A DNA stretch of 64,000 nucleotides from Paenibacillus sp. JJ-100 (GCF_948329825.1 NZ_CAOJCM010000004.1:310001-374000), one strand, 5' to 3'. Shown: positions 22,183 through 32,422, numbered from the stretch's first letter. Notes: a model not told the origin generated them from the letters alone. Translations and numbers: made by a program.

Positions 22183-24408
22183 TTATTGAACGGAAGCTGC
22201 GGAAGGCACACTCTCTGTTACCGGACTTGATGAAGTCTCTGGATTATTCTCCGAAGTCCCGGCTTCCTCACCTGCTTCTTTCGTTGATGATGGCTGTGGT
22301 TGTTCTGACTGCTGTGCGGCCATCAATTCAGCAACGATGCGATCCGTGGGCTGAGTGATTAATGCATACATCATAGCAGCTTGTTCCTGACGAATCAGAG
22401 GTTTACGGGAGAGGAAATCGGCAGAACCGTCCTCGCGGACGCCTACCTCAGGTCCGTAGATGCCCAGCTTCACCATCATTTGCACTGCAGGTACAGCCCA
22501 TTCATCCGTGTGACCAGCAAGCGGAACATTTTTGAACAGTTCACTTGGATATTGCAGTTGGAAAACTCTCCAGATCATCACCGCTGCCTCTTGACGAAGG
22601 ATGGCTTGATCTGGTTTGAACTGTGTTTGGTCTGTACCTGTGATCATACCCATTTCATAACCAAGCTGGATATATCCAGCTGCGGCATGGCTGGCCCAGT
22701 CGGTGTTAGCAGGTGGAGTTGTTTTGCTAGGCTTGAGCCCGCTAAGCTTTAGAATATTCTCGATGAATTCAGCCCGGGTTACAGCCGCTTTCGGTTGAAA
22801 AGATTCGCTCGCATTATTTTCTAAATATCCAAGGGATTGCAAGCTATGGATTGCTTGAGCATAAGGACTGTTCTTCGGAACATCTCGGAATCCTTCGGCC
22901 ATTTCCCCCTTTTTGGCATAACCGTATGGATTAAGATAAGGCTCTTTCATATAGGTGGTTCCATCTTCATATTCCTTGAAGGCCGTAAACTGCCCGGTGA
23001 GTTCGTCCTTGAACAAACGATCTTCCAGTTGAATCAGCTTGCGCTCACCCAAAAATGCATCACTAATGCTAATACGCCCGGAAGTTTCACCACTAGCTTG
23101 CAGCTTACTGATGATGGTACGGATACGAAGGTCAGCATACAATCCGTCAAAACGCTGCAATTCTTCGGCAGATTGCGGCGTGTACTCCTGAAATTGAACC
23201 GGCTCAGCATATTGCGGGAAAAACTGTTGAATAAAAGCGGAGTAGAGCAAATTACGAAGAGCTCCATTCTGGTTATACGTTAAGAATACGCCTGTGTTCT
23301 GTTCAGGAATAAAAAATAGATAAGAGCTGTAACCAGACAGGTCGCCACCTTTGGTAATCACCTTGGAACTGCTTCCGGCTCCAGGAAGTTGAAATGGAGC
23401 CTCGAATCCGTAAGTTGCATCCGGTAGCAACGGATGCATGGAAGAACGGTACTGCTCCATGCTTCTCACGGTTGCAGGTTTCATAATCTGTTGGTTATCC
23501 TTTGTACCGTCATTTAAGAAAGCAATCATGAATTTTCCGATGTCTTCTGCCGTAGACAACATACCGCCTTGAGGCAGCGGTGTTGGATCAATCATGTATA
23601 GATCAACGGCCTTGTTGGCTGCATCATAACCGGTTGCGAGCTGCTTCTTGAATTTTTCATTCAGCATAAAGCTACTGTGGTTCATGCCCAGGGGCTTGAA
23701 GATATGCTCCTGCATGTAAGATTCAAACGGCTCGCCGCTGACATTCTCGACGATCATACCAAGTAGCAAAAATGAAAAGTTATCGTACATGTAAGCACTG
23801 CCGGGTTTCCGCACAACAGGAGGCATATGCTCCTTGGCGTAATCCTGCATGGTTATGTACTTGTCAGGGTCTGTATGGATATCATCCGGCTGTGGGTCAC
23901 GAATCTCGAATCCGGTAGTATGAGTGAGTAGATTTTCCACGGTTACAGGGGTATCAAAAGGATTATCGAATTCCAAACCTTTTACATACGTTTGAAAATC
24001 GGCTTGCAGGTCAACCTTACCTTGCTCCACAAGCTGCATGACCGCAGCGGCTGTAAAGGTTTTGGAGACCGAGGCGACACGAAATGCGGTGTTCTTCGGA
24101 TCGACAGGTGTTTTTTTGTCCAGATCGGCGTAGCCGTATCCTTTTTCAGCGAGGACTTGACCATCCTTTACAATGACAACAGAAGCACCGACATAATGTG
24201 GTTTGGTTTGAGTCGATGCGAAGAAGTCATCCAGGAAAGCGTTGACTGACTCTGCATTCAGTGTTACCGGTTGCTTGGTATCTTCAGCGGGTGGAGTAGT
24301 TTCAGCCTGTACCTGGGGGGCCCAGAGGCTTAGAGAAAGAGCAAGAGCCATACAAACGCTAGTCAGGACTGTCCAATTGAACCGGGTGTTTCGTTTGAAC
24401 AAATTCAC
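22183..24408 (-). CDS. Secreted serine hydrolase (class C beta-lactamase fold) with SLH domains
   Basis: Exported, cell-surface protein of 741 residues. The signal peptide ends near VQAE. The hydrolase domain (about 50-390) has the serine-lysine dyad SVSK (Ser113, Lys116), a YDN motif and TKGGDLSG in place of KTG. Three S-layer homology modules follow (about 510-690; FRDVPKNSPY, AAVTRAEF and LIRQEQAA), then a Pro/Ser/Glu tail. SLH modules anchor proteins to pyruvylated wall polymer. The start is GTG with RBS AAAGGAG. Probably a D-aminopeptidase or esterase; the substrate cannot be told. Confidence 0.88.
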   Translation of the reverse strand: MNLFKRNTRFNWTVLTSVCMALALSLSLWAPQVQAETTPPAEDTKQPVTLNAESVNAFLDDFFASTQTKPHYVGASVVIVKDGQVLAEKGYGYADLDKKTPVDPKNTAFRVASVSKTFTAAAVMQLVEQGKVDLQADFQTYVKGLEFDNPFDTPVTVENLLTHTTGFEIRDPQPDDIHTDPDKYITMQDYAKEHMPPVVRKPGSAYMYDNFSFLLLGMIVENVSGEPFESYMQEHIFKPLGMNHSSFMLNEKFKKQLATGYDAANKAVDLYMIDPTPLPQGGMLSTAEDIGKFMIAFLNDGTKDNQQIMKPATVRSMEQYRSSMHPLLPDATYGFEAPFQLPGAGSSSKVITKGGDLSGYSSYLFFIPEQNTGVFLTYNQNGALRNLLYSAFIQQFFPQYAEPVQFQEYTPQSAEELQRFDGLYADLRIRTIISKLQASGETSGRISISDAFLGERKLIQLEDRLFKDELTGQFTAFKEYEDGTTYMKEPYLNPYGYAKKGEMAEGFRDVPKNSPYAQAIHSLQSLGYLENNASESFQPKAAVTRAEFIENILKLSGLKPSKTTPPANTDWASHAAAGYIQLGYEMGMITGTDQTQFKPDQAILRQEAAVMIWRVFQLQYPSELFKNVPLAGHTDEWAVPAVQMMVKLGIYGPEVGVREDGSADFLSRKPLIRQEQAAMMYALITQPTDRIVAELMAAQQSEQPQPSSTKEAGEEAGTSENNPETSSSPVTESVPSAASVQ

Positions 24409-24458
24409 GTAATCACTCCTTTGGTCAATTTTTTCAAAAACAGATCGTTCACTGAGTA

Positions 24459-25250
24459 TTACTGTTTCTGGGCGCGGTAGGTTTCACGAAAGTAGACTCC
24501 GATGTTAATCAGCCAGATGACCGTAAGCAGTACGATCGGGAACGCAGCAAAACGATAAAGTACAGAATAAACTACTAACGAAGCCATTCCGATGCCAAGT
24601 AGGAGATTCATCATTTGAAACGAACGATAGGCTGCACGATATACAATCCATTTCTCGCCTTCATCCAGTTTCTCGAAGTGATCTTTTTTCGTGTTCAACG
24701 AGTCTAGATCCAAGGCACGATCAGGGAAGTAACGGTTGTAGCGTTTGATGGTGAGATATTGCAGCGTAACGACCAAAATGATAGAAATGCATGCTGCAAC
24801 AAGATTGCCGATGATAAAGTAGTCTGGGGAATGTGACAGGTGGTTGCTTGATTCATATAAAGCCATAGCCAAGGCAATCCAGGCAAAAGCAGTTATTACA
24901 CCAAAGCTGCTGAGCATCATAGCGTGTCCGAGAGACCGTTCAGCAGGAGTAATCAATGAATGATTCTGATCCGGATCCAGATCGAGGTCATCTGCCTCAT
25001 CTACCTCGGGACGAACGGACGGCGTAAGAGCCAGACTAATGCTGTTCCAGATGGTTGTTACGAGCACGATAAGAGCAATAAGGGCAAACAACAGGTCGTA
25101 ATCATAATAAATGGATAGCGTCCAGTTCAGATCAGAAGGCATTTTTTGAAATAAAGACGAGGTCATAAAACCGATGACAGCTCCACAGGCCGCATAGATC
25201 GGTAGACGCATTTTTTTCTTCTTGGACGGGGAATTAACGGTCTGATTCAT
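24459..25250 (-). CDS. DUF3169-type membrane protein
   Basis: Integral membrane protein of 263 residues with about six transmembrane segments and an acidic cytoplasmic stretch (DEADDLDLDPD). DUF3169 proteins are typically encoded next to a small Xre regulator, as here. Start at the ATG 25250 rather than the upstream GTG, since AAAGGTGG lies eight bases before. It overlaps the regulator gene by 17 bases. Function unknown; pairs of this kind are often envelope-stress or bacteriocin-immunity related, which is only a guess. Confidence 0.75.
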   Translation of the reverse strand: MNQTVNSPSKKKKMRLPIYAACGAVIGFMTSSLFQKMPSDLNWTLSIYYDYDLLFALIALIVLVTTIWNSISLALTPSVRPEVDEADDLDLDPDQNHSLITPAERSLGHAMMLSSFGVITAFAWIALAMALYESSNHLSHSPDYFIIGNLVAACISIILVVTLQYLTIKRYNRYFPDRALDLDSLNTKKDHFEKLDEGEKWIVYRAAYRSFQMMNLLLGIGMASLVVYSVLYRFAAFPIVLLTVIWLINIGVYFRETYRAQKQ

Positions 25251-25461
25251 TTTCCTTTCCACCTTTCAACTCAAATATATTTTCAACCGGTTCATTAAAC
25301 ACATGGGCTATTTTTAGTGCGAGAACGATCGAGGGGGAATAATCTCCACGTTCAATCAGAGCAATCGTTTGCCTAGATGCACTGATGAGTTTCGCAAGCT
25401 CTGCCTGGGATAATCGATCCCTCGCCCGTAATTCCCGAACATGATTGTGTAATTCTTCCAC
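25234..25461 (-). CDS. Small Xre-family HTH regulator (YgzD/YvaO type)
   Basis: DNA-binding protein of 75 residues that is nearly all helix-turn-helix (LSQAELAKLISASRQTIALI, then SPSIVLALKIAHVF). The start is the GTG at 25461 with GGAGGTG five bases before. It heads the two-gene operon with the DUF3169 membrane protein and probably regulates it. Confidence 0.85.
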   Translation of the reverse strand: MEELHNHVRELRARDRLSQAELAKLISASRQTIALIERGDYSPSIVLALKIAHVFNEPVENIFELKGGKENESDR

Positions 25462-25481
25462 GTACTCACCTCCATGCATGG

Positions 25482-25510
25482 ATTGTATATGATAATCGAC
25501 ATAATGTAAA
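25482..25510 (-). promoter_or_regulatory. Promoter of the xre-DUF3169 operon
   Basis: Minus strand TTTACA, 17 bases, TACAAT, immediately before the RBS, giving a very short leader of about 15 bases. Confidence 0.6.
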
Positions 25511-25578
25511 CTATAATATACAAAATGTTAATTATCATTTACGTTCAGTTGCTTTATTTTATTTCACAACAAGGAAAA

Positions 25579-25598
25579 AAGAGCCTAGAAAGGCTCTT
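25579..25598 (-). terminator. Terminator of the MFS gene
   Basis: AAGAGCCT-AGAA-AGGCTCTT; on the minus strand it is followed by TTTTTTCC. It is about 50 bases past the MFS stop codon. Confidence 0.75.
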
Positions 25599-25648
25599 CA
25601 ACCAAATGATATATGCAGTCACTTGATATATGCAGTTCCGTTTTCGAC

Positions 25649-26953
25649 TTAAGAAGCATCTACATAGGAAAAATTTTGTTGTCGCCCATCTTCTGCTCGA
25701 AGAGATATTCGAAAAAAATATAATGCTGCCAGCCCCATGGTCACGTACAAACCTGCCATCATGTATGAAGGGAGGAACGTGCCAACTGTCAGTCCGAGGC
25801 TGCCCAGTAAAGCAGCAAGATGATAACTGAGTCCATCAGCAGCCATATAAGCAGCGCGATTCGAATCTGGAATAATGCCAGCAAGAATGACCTGCCGCAC
25901 AGGAGCATACATGAGTTCTCCGACGGTCAATATTCCAGCAGAAGCGATAAGCAACCACGCCCAGTTACTAAACGCCAAAGTGGCAAAGCCTGCTGTATAG
26001 AGCAACAACCCTACGGTAATGATTGTTCTGGATTGCAAATGGCTCATCCATTTGGCAAAGGGTATCGCGATTAAGGCCACCAGCACCGTGTTAATCATTA
26101 GGATTGCGCTGAACATGTGAACCCCTGATACCTGAAAGCCTAGCAACTCTGCGGTAAACTCATTTTTTAATCGCACAGCAATATATTTATCGAGCTGAAG
26201 TTCAAGTGAGATGGCAAGGACGGTTGCTGTAAAAAACACCATGAAACGATGGTCCTGAAGAATGGTTTTGTAAGTATCTATAACGTTTTTTAGATTGGAT
26301 TTTCTCGCCTTTTTGGAGGTGTTGGCTAATGCTGTTCGTCTGGTCTCTTTCGGTAGATCGGTTGACAGATGTTGTTGACTATCCATGGTTTCATGAATAA
26401 AAAAGATTAGAATCAACAAGGTTGCGATACTTTCGACACATACGAGGCTAAACAGTAGAAAACGAAATGGTTCAAACAAAAGCCCACCCAGTAAAGCTCC
26501 GAATGTTATGGCTACATTGGTTGTCCAGTACTGCAATCCATAGACGTATTGACGTTCCTTATCACTGCTTACATCAATAATCATCGCACTTGCAATGGGA
26601 ACAGTAATTCCCGAACTGATGCTGCTAAGCAGAAACATGAAGCAGGTCAGAGGGATAGAATTCATCCATGGTGAATTGGCTGCTGCCAAACAGATCAATG
26701 CGAATACCTGCAGACTTTGGGCGAGCACCATTAGTTTTTTGCGTCCAATTCGATCAGACCAGTATCCAGCTCCGAGTCCCGCAAACATGGAAGCCAGAAT
26801 ATTAACGGTCAGAAATACTCCGGCCCATCCGGCACCAATTTGTGTGCTAAGATAGATGGCCATAAAGGGAAGGATGGTCTTTTGTGTCAAGTCAGTAAAA
26901 AAATCAGTACAAATTCGAATCTTAATATTAGGGTGCAGATCAGAAAATTTCAT
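25649..26953 (-). CDS. Major facilitator superfamily transporter
   Basis: Twelve-helix membrane carrier of 434 residues. The loop 2-3 motif GYWSDRIGRKK is clear, with a long central cytoplasmic loop near residues 195-225. The family resembles YfmO/MdtG-like drug exporters. It is divergent from an SgrR-like regulator gene, a frequent arrangement with sugar-phosphate-stress or unknown effluxers (E. coli SgrR sits near setA). Substrate unknown. Confidence 0.85.
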   Translation of the reverse strand: MKFSDLHPNIKIRICTDFFTDLTQKTILPFMAIYLSTQIGAGWAGVFLTVNILASMFAGLGAGYWSDRIGRKKLMVLAQSLQVFALICLAAANSPWMNSIPLTCFMFLLSSISSGITVPIASAMIIDVSSDKERQYVYGLQYWTTNVAITFGALLGGLLFEPFRFLLFSLVCVESIATLLILIFFIHETMDSQQHLSTDLPKETRRTALANTSKKARKSNLKNVIDTYKTILQDHRFMVFFTATVLAISLELQLDKYIAVRLKNEFTAELLGFQVSGVHMFSAILMINTVLVALIAIPFAKWMSHLQSRTIITVGLLLYTAGFATLAFSNWAWLLIASAGILTVGELMYAPVRQVILAGIIPDSNRAAYMAADGLSYHLAALLGSLGLTVGTFLPSYMMAGLYVTMGLAALYFFRISLRAEDGRQQNFSYVDAS

Positions 26954-27101
26954 AGGTGCTTCTTCGTCCTTCCAAGTGATCTAATGGTTGTTACCGAGTA
27001 TAATGGAAGAAAACCTGAAGAAAAACTGTATACATATCTGAGAATGTTTCGTATTTTATGCAGATTGGCAAAAAGGGCTTTTTAGGAGAGAAGGGCGACA
27101 T

Positions 27102-28955
27102 ATGGATATATCCGAACATTACATACAACTTCGATTGAAGTTTCCCCAGATCCGGGATAATCAGGAGCTATATATCACTGTAGGTGAGCTTGCCGAGCTT
27201 CTGTGCTGCACCATGCGTAATATGAACCTGATCATAAATAAATTCAAGGAGAATGGTTGGGCAAGTTGGAGGCCACAGCGTGGTAGAGGCAAAAAATCCA
27301 TTCTTATTTTTTGCAAACCTGTAGCAGATGTGGCTTCAGAACGATTCGACCATCTTCTGAATACGAACAGGATGGATGATGCATATGAGATGGCCTCCTC
27401 CTTGCCTCCTCAAATAAGAGGACAGCTCATTCATAATCTTCAGCATCAATTTGGTTTGCGTTCTAACGAGGGGGGTGGAGGCAGAGTCGATACTTTACGG
27501 ATTCCGCAGAATACTCCCTTCAGAACGTTAGACCCGACGCAGACAGCGATGTGGGGAGAAGGCTTTATCATTACAGAAGTTTTTGATCGCTTGGTCCGGT
27601 ATAATGCAGAGCGCGAACAATGTGAACCAAGTCTGGCTATAGCGTGGGAGAGTGATCGAGAAGGGAAGGAGTGGACATTTCATCTGAACAAAGGCATTAC
27701 CTTTCATCATGGTCGCATTCTGGAAGCTGAAGATGTCAAATTTACGTTTGAACGTATTATTTTTGACCCGGCTAACCCTTGTCGAACCCTGTTTAGTTCA
27801 ATCCAACATATTGAAGTTGTTGACCCCTTGACGATACACTTCACGCTGCATAAACCTAACTTCATGTTTCCTGATCTGTTAAGCAGTTTGTATGCCTCGA
27901 TCGTACCCCGAGATGTGGAGTTGGATCCGCTTCATCCGATTGGGACAGGACCGTATCGTATTACGCGTCACGATGCTAATCTGCTAGTTCTGGAAGTATT
28001 TCCGGCCTACTTTCGAGGCCGATCCTATATTGATCGTGTTGAAGTATGGCAGCTGCCACAGATCGATTTGCCTGAATCTGTAATCAAGCAACGTCTATTT
28101 TCAGATCATGAACCTCGTGCGGTAGAACATGAGATTCAGGGTGGTGTGTTTATGACGTTCAATATGCAAAAAGATGGTCCGCAACATGATTTGCGTTTCC
28201 GACAAGCGGTACGGCTGTTAATGAATCCCGATGAGTTGATGAATACCAGAGTCGATCCTGATATTCGACAAACAGATCGCCTGATCCGTGGCCAAGAGCA
28301 ACAGAAACGTATAAGAACTTCGGTTGAACAGGCTACGAGTCAGACAGGATTGGACAAGTCTTCTCTGAGGCAGGCTGCCTCCCTGCTGGAGCAGAGTTCT
28401 TACAAGGGACAACAGTTACGAGTCTGGGTTGAAGAAGGGGAGAAGATGGAGTTAGATATGGCTTGGTTTGCCGAGCGCTGTGCACTTGTTGGATTAGACA
28501 TATCTATTGTGCCCGGTAATCCTGTTCATGCCGTCTACCACAATGAAATACAGTCTTATGAGATGGTCTACACAGGTGAATTGTTCGATGAACATGTCAT
28601 GCGAAGTCTAATCACGATGTATATGTTCGGAAATACGTTGTTTCTGCTTGCCATGAATGACGATTGGAGGACAGAACTTGCGAATGAGTGCGAGAGAATT
28701 ATGATGATTGAACAATCTTCCTTGCGAATGGAAAGATTAATTCAACTGGAAGATCGTCTGATAGAGGAATCGCTGATCTTGCCCGTATACTACTTCAAAG
28801 AAGAGCATGCATACGATGCTTCATTGCGGAATTACAAAATTGCGGGCTATGGATTACCTGATCTTCGTCAATTGTGGATTAGAAGAAATCCGGTTTTAAG
28901 CAATGCAGAGAAACAGCCTGAGACAGGCTTTTCCGTGTATATCCCGTTGTGGTAA
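27102..28955 (+). CDS. SgrR-family regulator: HTH fused to a solute-binding-like domain
   Basis: Protein of 617 residues without signal peptide. Residues 1-110 form the SgrR N-terminal winged helix (ITVGELAELLCCTMRNMNLI). About 125-600 is an SBP_bac_5 domain like that of oligopeptide-binding proteins (TPFRTLDPTQTAMWGE, then GTGPYRITRHD), here cytoplasmic. Such proteins act as small-molecule-sensing transcription factors. GGAGAGAAGGG precedes the ATG. Being divergent from the MFS gene, it most likely controls it. Confidence 0.87.
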   Translation: MDISEHYIQLRLKFPQIRDNQELYITVGELAELLCCTMRNMNLIINKFKENGWASWRPQRGRGKKSILIFCKPVADVASERFDHLLNTNRMDDAYEMASSLPPQIRGQLIHNLQHQFGLRSNEGGGGRVDTLRIPQNTPFRTLDPTQTAMWGEGFIITEVFDRLVRYNAEREQCEPSLAIAWESDREGKEWTFHLNKGITFHHGRILEAEDVKFTFERIIFDPANPCRTLFSSIQHIEVVDPLTIHFTLHKPNFMFPDLLSSLYASIVPRDVELDPLHPIGTGPYRITRHDANLLVLEVFPAYFRGRSYIDRVEVWQLPQIDLPESVIKQRLFSDHEPRAVEHEIQGGVFMTFNMQKDGPQHDLRFRQAVRLLMNPDELMNTRVDPDIRQTDRLIRGQEQQKRIRTSVEQATSQTGLDKSSLRQAASLLEQSSYKGQQLRVWVEEGEKMELDMAWFAERCALVGLDISIVPGNPVHAVYHNEIQSYEMVYTGELFDEHVMRSLITMYMFGNTLFLLAMNDDWRTELANECERIMMIEQSSLRMERLIQLEDRLIEESLILPVYYFKEEHAYDASLRNYKIAGYGLPDLRQLWIRRNPVLSNAEKQPETGFSVYIPLW

Positions 28956-29137
28956 ACGATGTGGGATGTTTTTAAAATGAGAGGCCCTTCTGCCCTGTGT
29001 TCTCGCGGCTTCATGCTATGCTTGTCAAACTAGTCCGCATATATCGAACAAGTCCCTCATAACATGTACTAATCAAGTAGGGGTTCTGCTGTATGCACAA
29101 TCCTGAAGTGAAAACATGTGCTAAAGGGGATGATGTC

Positions 29138-30325
29138 ATGCGCCGAATATCGTGGATGCTTGCCATGGTATTGGTCTTATCGGCCTTACTTGCCGCCTGC
29201 GGTAAGAAGGATGCGGCAGCTGTGGTCAAAGATCTGAATGAAGTCGTTGGTGAGATGGAAAGTTATCAAGGGACAGGCGTTATGACGCTGCATACGGGAG
29301 AGACACCGCAGCAATATAAGGTCGAAGTATGGCATCAGAAGCCTTCGTATTATCGCATTGCTTTGACTAATGCCAAGAAGGATGTAACACAAATCGTACT
29401 CCGTAATGATGAAGGTGTTTTTGTACTGACGCCGAGTCAGAATAAAAGCTTCCGCTTCCAAAGCGACTGGCCAGATAATCAGGGTCAGGTTTACTTGTAT
29501 GAGACGTTAATTCGAAGCATTACAGGGGATACGACCCGTCAATTTGCAGATGAGAAGGAAAGCTATGTATTTGATGTTGCGGCCAATTACAATACACATG
29601 CGCTCGTCAGACAAAAAATTTGGCTGAATAAAAGTGATTACGCTCCAAAACAAGTAGAGGTATCGGACTCCAATGCCAATGTGGTAGTGGATGTGAAGTT
29701 TGATAGCTTCAAATTCGGAGCTGAGTTTGGAAAAGACGCCTTTGACATGCAACGTAACATGACAGCTGCAACAGAGGAAGGAAATGCAGCAACAACAGAT
29801 GATGCTGGCACCAAGCAACCTGCCAATCCTCAGGCCGAACCGGATGCTAACGGAGCTGTTAGTGATGGGCAGACGGGAGTAAGTGAGGGGGCAAAACAAC
29901 CAGGAACTGAAGGAGCGGAAGGCTCAGAGGGAGCGGTAGGTGAACAAGATGGCGAAGAGCCTACTTCGGCTGAACCGAGTGAATCAGACAGTTTTGGTGT
30001 TATTCAACCTACGTATGCACCAGAGGGTGTTAAGCTGAAAGATGATCAGATAACAGAGGAAGCTGGGGATTATTCTGTCCTTCTTCGTTATGAAGGCACA
30101 TATAACTACACTATTTTTGAAGCAAGACCACAGGATCGTGCAGTATCTCTGGCGCCTTCTCGTCTTGTAGACCTCGGATTTACAGCTGGTATGATCAGTG
30201 GAGATGCTTTGCAGACGCTGACATGGACTTTTGATGGAGTGGAGTACCGAATTACAAGCGCCGATCTGCCTGAAAATGAAATGGTGCGCATTGCAACATC
30301 TATGCAAGAAAGCACAGGCAAATAA
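29138..30325 (+). CDS. ydcC: LolA-like sporulation lipoprotein (YdcC homolog)
   Basis: Lipoprotein of 395 residues: signal peptide with lipobox LAAC (Cys21), then a LolA/LolB-like half-barrel domain to about 220 and a Thr/Glu/Gly-rich linker (about 225-300), then a second domain of about 90 residues. B. subtilis YdcC is sporulation linked and lies just before alr, as here. The ATG at 29138 follows AAAGGGGATG; the frame's earlier ATG at 29093 would place residues before the signal peptide. Confidence 0.82.
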   Translation: MRRISWMLAMVLVLSALLAACGKKDAAAVVKDLNEVVGEMESYQGTGVMTLHTGETPQQYKVEVWHQKPSYYRIALTNAKKDVTQIVLRNDEGVFVLTPSQNKSFRFQSDWPDNQGQVYLYETLIRSITGDTTRQFADEKESYVFDVAANYNTHALVRQKIWLNKSDYAPKQVEVSDSNANVVVDVKFDSFKFGAEFGKDAFDMQRNMTAATEEGNAATTDDAGTKQPANPQAEPDANGAVSDGQTGVSEGAKQPGTEGAEGSEGAVGEQDGEEPTSAEPSESDSFGVIQPTYAPEGVKLKDDQITEEAGDYSVLLRYEGTYNYTIFEARPQDRAVSLAPSRLVDLGFTAGMISGDALQTLTWTFDGVEYRITSADLPENEMVRIATSMQESTGK

Positions 30326-30363
30326 AAAACGGAACGCATATCGTTCTTGTTGGAAGGAATGCT

Positions 30364-30404
30364 ATAGAGTATTGGAGACAACGTTTCTCCGATGCTCTAT
30401 TTTG
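30364..30404 (+). terminator. Terminator of ydcC
   Basis: 15-bp stem (30364-30378 with 30386-30400, two wobble pairs), followed by TTTTGTTT. Confidence 0.75.
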
Positions 30405-30618
30405 TTTCTATACGGAAGAACCTGCGGAGTATATCTCAAAAAAAGTAAAATACGCTTCTATACGGACCGAACCGGGTAATAAGCTGATGTAAGCATGCTA
30501 TTTCCATACAAACCATGTGGCAGCAGGGAAATATCACTTATCTCCGTCTTCGGTCCTTGACTAGGGTTCTGGGCAGACTCCTGAAGCAGATGTTGTGAGA
30601 AGCAACGATCCCGCGTAT

Positions 30619-30647
30619 TTGACAGTGACATGCTGGAGCATTACGAT
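30619..30647 (+). promoter_or_regulatory. Promoter of alr
   Basis: TTGACA (perfect -35), 17 bases, TACGAT, about 50 bases before the GTG start of alr. The rest of 30405-30695 shows no gene; TTCTATACGGA is repeated at about 30405 and 30461. Confidence 0.65.
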
Positions 30648-30695
30648 GGAATCTGATATGAGCCGGATTAAGAAGATTAGAGAAGGTGACCTAAC

Positions 30696-31883
30696 GTGCA
30701 AGGACAATATCGGCCGACCCAAGCGGAGATCAACCTGGATCATCTACGTAGCAACGTAACCGCTTTTCGTGAGGCTTTGCCACAGGATACGAGATTTCTC
30801 GCTTGTGTAAAGGCTAACGCATACGGGCATGGTGCAGTAGAGATATCCAGAGAACTGGAACGACTGGGAGTGGATTATTTAAGTGTAGCATTTCTTGATG
30901 AAGCTCTTGAATTGCGTCTACACGGCATTACCTGTCCTATCCTGGTGTTAGGCTATACACCGCCTGAAGGGGTCGATGTAGCATGGCAGCATGATGTGAC
31001 GATCACATTGTTCAGCAGAGAAGTGCTTGAGGCCATCAGATTGGTAAAACCAGGTACTTATGCGAATCGCTTGAAAGTTCACATCAAAATTGATAGCGGT
31101 ATGGGGAGACTAGGGCTGCTACCTGGCCAAGAGGCCATTGATTTCATACAAGAGGTGTCCTCACTTGATCAGGTGATGCTTGAGGGAATGTTCACTCACT
31201 ACGCCAAAGCAGATGAACAAGATAAGACCTATACACAGGAACAGTATCGACGGTTCCAGAGCGTGGTTAAGACGCTTCGGGATCAGGGATGTGTCATCCC
31301 GATTATACATACGGCGAACAGCGCTGCTGCTATCGATACGCCTGAAATATCTTATGATATGGTGCGTGTGGGGATCAGTTTGTATGGACTGTACCCTTCA
31401 GCAGAGGTGAATCATCAGATTGTGAAGCTGCTTCCGATATTGACACTGAAGACAGAAGCGGTTCTGGTTAAAACACTGCCTCCCCATTGGGGCGTCAGTT
31501 ATGGAACTCGTTACTTTACGCATGACAATGAACGAATAGCGACCTTGCCCATCGGCTATGCAGACGGTTTCTCAAGAATGCTGACAGGAAAAGCACAAGT
31601 GCTAATCCGTGGTCGCCTTGTTCCCGTCGTTGGTACGATCTGCATGGATCAATGTATGGTGTCGCTGCAATCTTTCGGAGAAGAAGCGGAAGAAATTCAA
31701 GCCGGCGAAGAGGTTGTTCTCATCGGTCACCAGTCAGATGGTGTGATTACCGCTGGCGAGGTGGCAGACCAGCTAGGTACGATTCATTATGAAGTGATCT
31801 GCATGATTGCCCATCGTATTCCACGGGTCTATACTCGCGGAGGAATAGAAGTCGCCAAAAAGAATCCCCTTTTGACAACTTGA
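30696..31883 (+). CDS. alr: Alanine racemase
   Basis: PLP enzyme of 395 residues that makes D-alanine for peptidoglycan, in the cytoplasm. The PLP lysine lies in CVKANAYGHG, and the second catalytic residue is the Tyr in GVSYGTRY. IDSGMGRLG and GTICMDQCM are also typical. The start is GTG with GAAGGTGA upstream. Position between ydcC and ndoAI matches B. subtilis alrA. Confidence 0.95.
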   Translation: MQGQYRPTQAEINLDHLRSNVTAFREALPQDTRFLACVKANAYGHGAVEISRELERLGVDYLSVAFLDEALELRLHGITCPILVLGYTPPEGVDVAWQHDVTITLFSREVLEAIRLVKPGTYANRLKVHIKIDSGMGRLGLLPGQEAIDFIQEVSSLDQVMLEGMFTHYAKADEQDKTYTQEQYRRFQSVVKTLRDQGCVIPIIHTANSAAAIDTPEISYDMVRVGISLYGLYPSAEVNHQIVKLLPILTLKTEAVLVKTLPPHWGVSYGTRYFTHDNERIATLPIGYADGFSRMLTGKAQVLIRGRLVPVVGTICMDQCMVSLQSFGEEAEEIQAGEEVVLIGHQSDGVITAGEVADQLGTIHYEVICMIAHRIPRVYTRGGIEVAKKNPLLTT

Positions 31884-32140
31884 TTCGTCTATTGGACGTA
31901 ATTACCAGCAAACTTTTTTCAGACCAGAAGGAAAACTGTCTTAACATCTCGAAATATGTATGATGTTAGGAATAAAATCCTGAAATGTGATGTTTGGTCT
32001 GTACGAATAATGATCCCGTGTTTATAATGAAGTACAGCATACTTGATATACGCGGGGCATATATATTCCTTTGTATAAAAGTTCTGGAAATGCGTTATAC
32101 TTGTTCACAATGGCGAAAGGTTTGTGGGGGTGGAAGAAAG

Positions 32141-32422
32141 GTGGCCAACTTGCAGAACACCAAGCGGATTATGATCAGTCTGCCTGATCATCTTTTGCAG
32201 GAAGTGGATGGCATCGTAGCGCTGGAGAATTCCAACCGCAGCGAATTGATTAGGCAAGCAATGAAGCTGTATTTGACGGAGCGGAAGAAACGTTATATCC
32301 GTGAATCAATGCAGCGAGGATACATGGAGATGGCGAAGATTAATCTCACCATGGCATCCGAAGCCTTTCACGCGGAGGAAGATGCGGACAGCACTCTGGA
32401 CCGCTTAGTTAGCGGGGTGTAG
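32141..32422 (+). CDS. ndoAI: Antitoxin NdoAI (MazE/EndoAI, ribbon-helix-helix)
   Basis: Antitoxin of 93 residues, the same length as B. subtilis NdoAI. The N-terminal ribbon-helix-helix (RIMISLPDHLLQEVDGIV) binds DNA; the C-terminal region (RGYMEMAKINL...LDRLVSG) wraps the toxin. The start is a GTG at 32141 with GGGGGTGG upstream; the frame extends to 31994 but the extra part matches nothing. The toxin gene follows 3 bases later. Confidence 0.92.
   Translation: MANLQNTKRIMISLPDHLLQEVDGIVALENSNRSELIRQAMKLYLTERKKRYIRESMQRGYMEMAKINLTMASEAFHAEEDADSTLDRLVSGV

Noticed and set aside
30405-30618. Possible T-box or other riboswitch before alr
   Set aside because: Searched by eye for T-box and other riboswitch cores; none of the conserved elements is present, only a plain promoter.
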